This document shows positions 33,501-64,000 of a stretch of 64,000 nt of DNA, in pieces. Under the pieces are notes generated by a model. That model saw only the letters and a program-made list of their open reading frames with translations, was not told where the DNA came from and did no database searches. Positions within the stretch are counted from its first letter, which is position 1. Every line of letters begins with the position of its first letter. The translations under genes and the position numbers were made by a program. Origin of the DNA: Zeus faber (lineage: Eukaryota > Chordata > Actinopteri > Zeiformes > Zeidae); assembly GCA_960531495.1 (NCBI GenBank), contig OY482860.1:30791615-30855614 (forward strand), given 5' to 3'.

Positions 33501-34712
33501 CCATGATGTTTATTGTGTGAGTAAAATGAAAGGGGTGAATCGAGGATGACGCCTAGGTTGCATACTTCGGGGGATAGGGAAATAGAGCAACCATTAACAA
33601 CCAGGACCAGATCTCCAACCTTCCTGAGCAGTGCCTTGGGAGCCACAACCATGAGTTTGGTTTTGTTATTGTTGAGTTTGAGCAGGTTTGATGACATCCA
33701 GACTTTGATGTCGGGGAGGCAGTTTAAAAGAGACTGAGGGGGGAGCGGGAGGATGGTTTTGTGATGAGGTATAGCTGGGTGTCATCGGCGTAGGCATGCA
33801 AGCACAGACCGTGGTGGCGTATGAGTTGGGGGAGCATATAATGGTGAGGAGGAGGGGCCCAAGCCCGGAGCCTTGAGGCACACCTTGGTCAACTGGGCCA
33901 GGGGAGGAGGAGGAGTCTCCGATAGAGACAAACTGCTTCCTGTTGGTGAGGTAGGATTGGAACCAGGAGAGTGCTGTACCGGAGAGGCTAAGGTAGCCAG
34001 ACAGACGGTTGAGCAGGATAGAATGAGAGACTGTCGAAGGCAGCTGAGAGGTGGGTGAGGATGAGGATACCGATGTAGCCTGCGTCAGCAGCAATGAGGA
34101 GGTCGTTGGTGATTTTGATGAGGGCGGTCTCTGTGCTGTGGTGAGTTCTGAATCCAGATTGAAGATGTTAGTGAAGCTCATGGTTGGAAGTGTGCTGTTG
34201 GAGTTGGGCGGTAACTGCTCATTCCAGGATTTTGCTTAGGGACAGAAGGTTGGAGATCGGGCAGTAGTGGTTGGGGTTGTCAGATGTCACATGCTGTTTA
34301 AAGGCCTCAAGGTGGACAGTGAGGTAATAGCGTCTGTAGAGCCTCTCCAGCTGACGGTCAGTGGACTTCATGGTGCGGAGTTCAGAGGTGTACCAGGGGG
34401 AAGGGCGAGTGAAGGAGAGTTGTATTGGGCAATTAGGCCACCAACCGTGGTGTCAGGGGGATCTGACAGGAAATCTGTGGCAAACGTACAGCTGGTGGAG
34501 TCCACGTGGATGTTGAAATCACCAGAAGAAGGGTAGATTGGGACATGGAACAGACAGAGGAAAGCAGTTCAGACAGCTCAAACATGAACCTGGTGGAGGC
34601 TTTAGGGGGGCGATAGATGAGGTTAGCCTGGAGGTGTGCAGTAAGGGAGAATGCGACACATTCAAAAGAGGTGGTGTGCACAGAGAGTTCTTTGACCAGG
34701 GTGTCTGCTCAG
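33500..34712 (-). mobile_element. Truncated LINE with endonuclease and RT fragments
   Basis: Minus-strand frames, in order: an endonuclease-like part (ANLIYRPPKAS, then FELSELLSSV, about 34681-34433), reverse-transcriptase pieces (LSGTALSWFQSYLTNR and VDQGVPQGSGLGPLL, about 34100-33850), and SNLLKLNNNKTKLMVV with NLGVILDSPLSF (about 33690-33520). Frames are broken by indels. The motif set fits an L2/CR1-type non-LTR retrotransposon. Its 3' end is missing or diverged at about 33500. Confidence 0.75.
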
Positions 34713-36100
34713 TGTACATTTACATTTACATTTACATTTAGTCATTTGGCAGACGCTTTTATCCAAAGCGACTTACAAGGGAGAATAACATTCAGCTACA
34801 TTGCGACAGAGATTAGTGTAACAACAACATTGGTGTAACAATAAATACTGCAAGGTGGTGCAAAGTAATTGTAGATTAGGACAGGAGGTACTCACTGAAG
34901 AGCTGGGTCTTCAGGTGCTTCTTAAAGACAGAGAGGGAGGTCCCCGCTCTGGTCATTTTTGGCAGCTCGTTCCACCAACGTGGAACTACAAATGAGAATA
35001 GCCTGGATTGCCGTGGCTGTATGGCCGGCAGAGCCAGGCGACGCTCATTTGACGAGCGCAGCATCCGGGGGGCAACATGTGCTCTTACAAGAGCATTTAA
35101 GTAGGCGGGAGCATTCCCAACAATCACTCTGTAGGCCAGCATAAGAGACTTGAACTTGATGCGGGCGGCTACAGGTAACCAGTGGAGCTCGATGAGCAGC
35201 GGAGTGACATGTGCCCTCTTTGGCTGGTTGAACACCAGTCGCGCCGCCGCATTCTGTATCATCTGTAGTGGTTCACCGCACAGGCCGGCAAGCCTGTTAA
35301 GAGGGCGTTGCAGTAGTCGAGACGGGACATCACCAAGGTTTGTACCAGCAGTTGAGTGGCATATTGGGTCAGGTACTTTTCGGATGTTGAGTAGTGCGAA
35401 GCGGCAGGACCGGGAGACTGCGGCAACATGGTCCGAGAATGTCAGTTGGTCATCAATAATGACACCAAGATTCCTTGCAGCCTTGGTAGGAACAAGAGAT
35501 AGAAGTGTAATTACAGCCACGACCTATGGAGCGGAGCTTCTGTATGTACACATATCCAGGGGTGGTGGCTTGGTTGAGTATAATAAAGTCCTTGTAAATA
35601 AAGTTGAACTAGCCAAGTTTCTGTTAAACAGATAGTCAATTTTCCGTTACATGATGTCATAAATGAGAAGTGATTTATTGCTGACAGATCATGCATTCTG
35701 TAACATAAATGTTGCAGTTTTAACTATGGAAGGTGAGGCAGGCGAGTTGAGAGGAACGAGCCTGTTAACACAGACCAGCGGCTGCAGAACAGAGTGCACA
35801 TGGGATTTGTTATGATGACGTTGCCTCCGCCGATTCGACATTATGGAAGGAATAGTGCGATCTGAGTCAACAGACTTACAGCGAGCAGCCCTGTGGACAT
35901 AGCGAGGGCGGCGCAGGAGTCCGATGGATTTAATGTCGGCGAGGCAGTTTGGAGTGGAGTGACAGGAGAGATTCATGAGTTCCAATGTGGAGTATAGGAG
36001 CACCAGCTCAGCAACAGGTGAGCGCCTATCTCGGCTAGTGGCGCCAGCGGTGGCAGCGGCGCTAGCAGCGCTAGCTAGCAGGGAGAGCTAGCAGCAGTTG
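34713..36100 (-). mobile_element. Second LINE: RT C-terminus, 3' end and 5' remnants
   Basis: A minus-strand frame at 35520-34876 reads NLGVIIDDQLTFSDHV, LQMIQNAAARLVFN, LHWLPVAARIKFKSL, SLSVFKKHLKTQLF, the C-terminal region of L2/CR1-type reverse transcriptases. An internal deletion has removed part after RLLQ. The 3' end (34713-34780) carries AAAAGCGTCTGCCAAATGAC and TGTAAA repeats, matching the tail of the window's SINEs. 36003-35689 on the minus strand has a further degraded frame that may be the 5' part of this or a related element. Confidence 0.75.
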
Positions 36101-36860
36101 ATCCAGTTTCGGCGGAAAAACTAAAATAAATAGCCTCAGGTAGTTGCAGCAGTGGGCCAAAACTGAAGCAGCGATAGCCTTAAGTTCAGGGAGACGAGAG
36201 ACAAATGAAAACAGACACGTGAACGCACAGGTGAGAAGCGGCAACAAAACATACCAGCGTCCTTTCGACACAATTCAACCGTCACGCTTTATCAGAGCTA
36301 CGAAACGTATGTTACCTTCAAACGTTGAAGTCTTAAGATCGGGGAAAACAAGGTTCAAATTCTACTGTGTCTCAATGCTACCTAGTACTGAGACACTCAG
36401 CTGAACTGGTCGTTGGTCAAACCAATTATTACGTAAATACATGTTATGGCCTCGCCCGGCCTGCCAAGTGACCGCGCAGTCTAATCTGTCTGACCAGTAT
36501 CAGGGGGCCCTTCAGGCCGATTAGTCACCGATTAAAACACAACAGCAAACGTCAATATGACAATCATCTGAAAGATTGAAAACTTTGGGGTTTTCCCTTT
36601 CCCATTGTTCTGGAACAGCACATGGTGGTATGATAATTTAAATTCTAAATTCAGACCAATCGGTTAAACAGATAAATATCCTAAAATACAATCCAGCTCC
36701 GCAGAGATCCTAAATGTTTTTTATATTTATATAAATACAGAAAACCACTGGAAGTTCAACACCAGCAACCAGCCTCAGGCGACTCCGCCCGCTGGACAAA
36801 CGGGAGGAGCAGATTCGGGCGGATCCCGAGTTCCTACTCCCTCAGCAGATAAGAGATGAG
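36101..36860. other. Intergenic DNA, nothing recognised
   Basis: No recognisable gene or RNA. Part may belong to the 5' region of the adjoining LINE. A CTAGCAGCGCTAGCTAGCAG cluster lies at 36061-36090. Confidence 0.4.
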
Positions 36861-36864
36861 ACAA

Positions 36865-37035
36865 CTGACGACCTTCAACTGACGACCTTCAACTGACGAC
36901 CTTCAACGGACGACCTTCAACGGACGACCTTCAACAGACGACCTTCAATAGACGACCTTCAATAGACGGCATTCAACTGACGACCTTCAATGGATGACCT
37001 TCAACGGACAGCTTTAAACAGACGACCTTCAAAGG
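36865..37035. repeat. 14-bp minisatellite
   Basis: About eleven copies of ACGACCTTCAACGG with A/C/T variants. It ends about 350 bp beyond the map3k4 polyadenylation signal. Confidence 0.9.
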
Positions 37036-37383
37036 GCCGCATTCACCGAAGGGCATAACTAGTTTCACTCGACTAACTACATAAGTAAGTACTGCACAGT
37101 ACTACACACAGTACAACATGCAGTCCTGCACTACTACACGCTACTGCAGTACTGTGTAGTACTGCAGTAGCGGTATTAGTGCAGTATTAGTTGTCCCCTG
37201 GACGCCTCTAGCCAGCTACTAACGGTTGGAACCGGCTCCTGACTCCGCTGCAGAAGCCAACTGGAGCTAAAACATGGAAGCAGGACTCTTTACTTTCTGG
37301 ACCTGCTACCTCTGTAAATACTGCGTGTAATACCGCAAAACATACAAATAATAGACATTCCACTTCTTAGAAAAAAAACTTTG

Positions 37384-37389
37384 TTTATT
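37384..37389 (-). terminator. map3k4: map3k4 polyadenylation signal
   Basis: AATAAA on the minus strand about 190 nt downstream of the map3k4 stop codon at 37580-37582. The 3' UTR would be about 200 nt, ending near 37365. Confidence 0.6.
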
Positions 37390-37579
37390 AATATTGTTTG
37401 TACACTGAGCAGCAGAGGAGCGTCAGAGTTCATCTCACTGCTGCCCCCTGGGGGTGAGTCCTCCTCATCATTACCTTCCAGACTCTTCTCATATGAACAG
37501 ATGATTTTACTTTACAATATTGTTTATACATCAAATCCCAAAAGTCATATTACAGTATGTACACCCCCCCGGCATGTCT

Positions 37580-59383
<21,804 letters not shown>

Positions 59384-59395
59384 GCCGCTGCCGGG

Positions 59396-59419
59396 CTAGC
59401 GGTGCACGGCCCCCGGCAT
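59396..59419 (-). promoter_or_regulatory. Short upstream open reading frame before map3k4
   Basis: ATG at 59419-59417 opens a seven-codon frame (MPGAVHR) that ends at TAG 59396-59398, twelve bases before the main start codon. It is in the same frame as the main frame. If transcribed, it could reduce initiation at the main ATG. Confidence 0.5.
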
Positions 59420-59836
59420 GGCGCTGTGTCGCTGCGGCTCCGCTCCTCCGGCTGTTGGCGGGAGGTCGGTTCTTCTGGCTCTCCGGTTCCTTCTATCCTC
59501 CGGTGCAGAACGCGGTGGTCTGAGCGGGAGGCGGCGCCATGTTTGCACCGAGCCGCTGTTTGACCCTGTACGGCAACCGAGCAGGGACATGAGAGCTGAG
59601 AGCGCTTCACTTTGTAGAACATAAAGAGGAGTAATAATGCAATCATCATTCATAAAACATAACATTAATGTGCATATGATCTCATTTCTATATCTGATCA
59701 GAACATTCCTGCTGTGTTTTTGACAATTTGTAAATAATTGATAGTTTGATGTTTTATTTGTTATTTTCTATTATTTATTCTTCAAACTGAAAGCACATGA
59801 TGTGTTTATAAAGTTGAGGCTACAGCTTCGAAGACT

Positions 59837-62575
59837 ATTGAGAATATCATCTACCTATTATATATCTATTATATACCTATTATATACCTATTATATACCT
59901 ATTATATATCTATTATATACCTATTATATACCTATTATATACCTATTATATACCTATTATATACCTATTATATATCTATTATATACCTATTATATACCTA
60001 TTATATACCTATTATATACCTATTATATATCTATTATATACCTATTATATACCTATTATATACCTATTATATATCTATTATATACCTATTATATATCTAT
60101 TATATACCTATTATATATCTATTATATACCTATTATATATCTATTATATACCTATTATATACCTATTATATACCTATTATATATCTATTATATACCTATT
60201 ATATATCTATTATATACCTATTATATATCTATTATATACCTATTATATATCTATTATATACCTATTATATATCTATTATATACCTATTATATATCTATTA
60301 TATACCTATTATATACCTATTATATATCTATTATATACCTATTATATATCTATTATATACCTATTATATATCTATTATATACCTATTATATATCTATTAT
60401 ATACCTATTATATATCTATTATATACCTATTATATATCTATTATATACCTATTATATATCTATTATATACCTATTATATATCTATTATATATCTATTATA
60501 TACCTATTATATATCTATTATATATCTATTATATACCTATTATATACCTATTATATACCTACTATATATCTATTATATACCTATTATATATCTATTATAT
60601 ACCTATTATATATCTATTATATATCTATTATATATCTATTATATATCTATTATATACCTATTATATATCTATTATATACCTATTATATATCTATTATATA
60701 TCTATTATATATCTATTATATACCTATTATATATCTATTATATACCTAATATATATCTATTATATACCTATTATATATCTATTATATACCTATTATATAT
60801 CTATTATATACCTATTATATATCTATTATATACCTATTATATATCTATTATATACCTATTATATATCTATTATATACCTATTATATACCTATTATATACC
60901 TATTATATACCTATTATATATCTATTATATACCTATTATATACCTATTATATACCTATTATATACCTATTATATATCTATTATATACCTATTATATATCT
61001 ATTATATACCTATTATATATCTATTATATACCTATTATATACCTATTATATACCTATTATATACCTATTATATATCTATTATATACCTATTATATATCTA
61101 TTATATATCTATTATATACCTATTATATATCTATTATATACCTATTATATATCTATTATATACCTATTATATACCTATTATATATCTATTATATATCTAT
61201 TATATACCTATTATATACCTATTATATACCTATTATATATCTATTATATACCTATTATATATCTATTATATACCTATTATATACCTATTATATACCTATT
61301 ATATACCTATTATATATCTATTATATACCTATTATACATCTATTATATACCTATTATATACCTATTATATACCTATTATATATCTATTATATACCTATTA
61401 TATATCTATTATATACCTATTATATACCTATTATATACCTATTATATATCTATTATATACCTATTATATATCTATTATATACCTATTATATATCTATTAT
61501 ATACCTATTATATACCTATTATATATCTATTATATGCCTATTATATATCTATTATATACCTATTATATATCTATTATATACCTATTATATATCTATTATA
61601 TACCTATTATATACCTATTATATATCTATTATATATCTATTATATACCTATTATATATCTATTATATACCTATTATATACCTATTATATATCTATTATAT
61701 ACCTATTATATATCTATTATATATCTATTATATACCTATTATATACCTATTATATATCTATTATATACCTATTATATATCTATTATATACCTATTATATA
61801 TCTATTATATACCTATTATATACCTATTATATATCTATTATATATCTATTATATACCTATTATATATCTATTATATACCTATTATATACCTATTATATAT
61901 CTATTATATACCTATTATATACCTATTATATATCTATTATATACCTATTATATATCTATTATATACCTATTATATATCTATTATATACCTATTATATACC
62001 TATTATATATCTATTATATATCTATTATATACCTATTATATATCTATTATATACCTATTATATATCTATTATATACCTATTATATATCTATTATATACCT
62101 ATTATATACCTATTATATATCTATTATATACCTATTATATATCTATTATATACCTATTATATACCTATTATATACCTATTATATATCTATTATATACCTA
62201 TTATATATCTATTATATACCTATTATATATCTATTATATACCTATTATATATCTATTATATACCTATTATATATCTATGATATACCTATTATATATCTAT
62301 TATATATCTATTATATACCTATTATATATCTATTATATACCTATTATATATCTATTATATACCTATTATATACCTATTATATATCTATTATATACCTATT
62401 ATATATCTATTATATACCTATTATATATCTATTATATATCTATTATATACCTATTATATACCTATTATATATCTATTATATATCTATTATATACCTAATA
62501 TATATCTATTATATACCTATTATATATCTATTATATACCTATTATATATCTATTATATATTATCTATTATATATC
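59837..62575. repeat. 11-bp AT-rich satellite, about 2.7 kb
   Basis: Around 249 head-to-tail copies of CCTATTATATA or TCTATTATATA, differing at the first base, with only a handful of other changes (for example near 60561, 60748, 61335, 61535, 62280). Three units equal 33 nt and give repetitive IIYLLY-type frames without meaning. The array is bounded on the right by an NLR exon fragment. Confidence 0.97.
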
Positions 62576-62582
62576 ACTCTGA

Positions 62583-62756
62583 GTGCTGAGTGGCTGTAAT
62601 CTGTCAGAGAGAAGCTGTGAAGCTCTGGCCTCAGTTCTCAGCTCCAACTCCTCCAGGCTGAGAGAGCTGGACCTGAGCACCAATGATCTGCAGGATTCAG
62701 GAGTGAGGCTGCTCCCTGCTGGCCTGCAGGAGCCACGCTGGAGTCTGGACACTCAG
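62583..62756 (+). pseudogene. NLR (NLRC3/NLRP-like) leucine-rich-repeat exon fragment
   Basis: A 174-nt, 58-codon block reads [39 protein letters not shown] and [14 protein letters not shown], then a GTATGG donor. This is the standard two-segment LRR exon of the large fish NLR family, which is usually 174 nt long. No NACHT exon is visible on this side; the satellite abuts it. It may be a solo fragment or the 3' part of a gene interrupted by repeat expansion. Fish NLRs act in cytosolic immune sensing. Confidence 0.75.
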
Positions 62757-62955
62757 GTATGGAGAGACCAGCTGACCTCCCTGACAAGCTCTTCTACAAG
62801 GAGGACGCTCTACAACCATGTGGTCAATCGTACTGGGAGGCTGGGGAACGGGCTTTGTTGTTAGACGGCACATATGAAATGGATGGTTGGAGCTTCTTAA
62901 TGTCCATGTTTCCCCGATCTAAGAGAACGTTTTGCTCTGACCGTCTTCTTCCCAG

Positions 62956-63028
62956 GGTGGAGCACAGTGGAGGGTGGAGGCTGAAAGCAGGGCTGAGGAA
63001 GTGTAGGTGTCTGTTTAGTTTGATTCAT
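62956..63028 (+). pseudogene. Possible start of an NLR PRY/SPRY (B30.2) exon
   Basis: After a CTTCTTCCCAG acceptor the frame reads VEHSGGWRLKAGLRK, resembling the VDHxGEWRLKPGLxKY lead-in to the B30.2 exon of fish NLRs. The expected downstream LTLDPNT motif is absent and the 15-bp minisatellite starts about 30 bp later. It supports a truncated NLR gene on the + strand. Confidence 0.5.
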
Positions 63029-63059
63029 TCCTATTTCGATGGAAAGTCCACCCGCACAG

Positions 63060-64000
63060 CAGTACGGGACGATGTAGAAACCACTGATCTAGAAACCACT
63101 GATCCAGGAAACACTGATCTAGAAACCACTGATCCAGGAAACACTGATGTAGAAACTACTGATCTAGAAACCACTGATCCAGGAAACACTGATCTAGAAA
63201 CCACTGATATAGGAAACACTGATCTAGAAACCATTGATCTAGAAACCACTGATCCAGGAAATACTGATCTAGAAACCACTGATATAGAAACCACTGATCC
63301 AGGAAACACTGATGTAGAAACCACTGATCTAGAAACCACTGATCCAGGAAACACTGATCTAGAAACCACTGATCTAGAAACCACTGATCCAGGAAACACT
63401 GATCTAGAAACCACTGATCTAGGAAACACTGATCTAGAAACCCCTGATCTAGGAAACACTGATCCAGGAAACACTGATCTAGAAACCACTGATCTAGAAA
63501 CCACTGATCCAGGAAACACTGATCTAGAAACCACTGATCCATGCAACACTGATCTAGAAACCACTGATCTAGGAAACACTGATCTAGAAACCACTGATCC
63601 AGAAAACACTGATGTAGAAACCACTGATCTAGAAACCACTGATCCAAGAAACACTGATGTAGAAACCACTGATCTAGAAACCACTGATCCAGGAAACACT
63701 GATGTAGAAACCACTGATCTAGAAACCACTGATCCAGGAAACACTGATGTAGAAACCACTGATCTAGAAACCACTGATCCAGGAAACACTGATCTCGAAA
63801 CCACTGATCTAGAAACCACTGATCTAGAAACCCCTGATCTAGAAACCACTGATCCAGGAAACACTGATCTAGAAACCATTGATCTAGAAACCACTGATCT
63901 AGAAACCACTGATCCAGGAAACACTGATGTAGAAACCCCTGATCTAGAAACCACTGATCCAGGAAACACTGATCTAGAAACCACTGATCTAGAAACCACT
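63060..64000. repeat. 15-bp minisatellite running off the right edge
   Basis: About 62 copies of two alternating 15-bp units, GATCTAGAAACCACT and GATCCAGGAAACACT. Fifteen is divisible by three, so repetitive frames of more than 300 codons appear on the minus strand (VSRSVFPGS period). There is no evidence of coding. Confidence 0.96.

Noticed and set aside
59802-62498. Long Ile/Tyr/Leu repeat frames that could be mistaken for membrane proteins
   Set aside because: They are produced by the 11-bp AT satellite; three units equal 33 nt, so the peptide has an 11-residue period.
63031-63999. A 322-codon minus-strand frame with a Val-Ser-Arg-Ser period
   Set aside because: It is the translation of the 15-bp minisatellite that runs off the right edge, with no independent evidence of coding.

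Overview
The window is eukaryotic and vertebrate, almost certainly a ray-finned (teleost) fish. It holds two large intron-split genes with canonical GT-AG boundaries. It also holds Tc1/mariner, hAT, LINE and tRNA-derived SINE copies of the kinds common in fish genomes, a piece of a fish-type NLR gene, and a great deal of simple and tandem repeat DNA. I saw no bacterial, phage or plasmid features, no CRISPR array, no rRNA and no functional tRNA. The species cannot be named from sequence alone.

Layout. 1-3.9 kb is upstream DNA with a 16-bp minisatellite and no recognised gene. 3.9-25.3 kb (+ strand) is a complete thrombospondin-2 gene (thbs2): a TATA box, one non-coding exon and 22 coding exons that join in frame to about 1,187 codons. 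Its introns carry two Tc1-like elements, a SINE and many tandem arrays, including a 3-kb pentamer-based satellite between the EGF and type-3 repeat exons. 25.3-37.4 kb is intergenic: purine/pyrimidine tracts, minisatellites, a duplicated SINE-containing block and L2/CR1-like LINE debris. 37.4-59.4 kb (- strand) is a complete map3k4 (MTK1/MEKK4) gene: 27 coding exons joining to about 1,535 codons, with an almost intact Tc1-like transposon in one intron and, in the 7.7-kb first intron, a hAT-like element with perfect 8-bp target duplications. 59.8-62.6 kb is an 11-bp AT-rich satellite. 62.6-63.0 kb has an NLR leucine-rich-repeat exon and a possible PRY/SPRY exon start. A 15-bp minisatellite runs from 63.06 kb off the right edge.

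The two genes converge tail to tail. THBS2 and MAP3K4 both lie on distal human chromosome 6q, so their proximity here looks like retained synteny and supports the THBS2 rather than THBS1 call. Their products act separately: a secreted matricellular trimer, and a cytoplasmic stress-activated MAP3K of the p38/JNK pathways.

Most long open frames in the window are artefacts of tandem repeats whose unit, or a small multiple of it, is divisible by three. I found no convincing undescribed gene system. The points most worth a second look are a 30-nt symmetric exon at the thbs2 C-terminus, an extra RGD in its type-3 repeats, the very short map3k4 N-terminus preceded by a short upstream frame, a SINE that shares its tail with the neighbouring LINE, a telomere-like repeat inside a Tc1 copy, and several unusual arrays.
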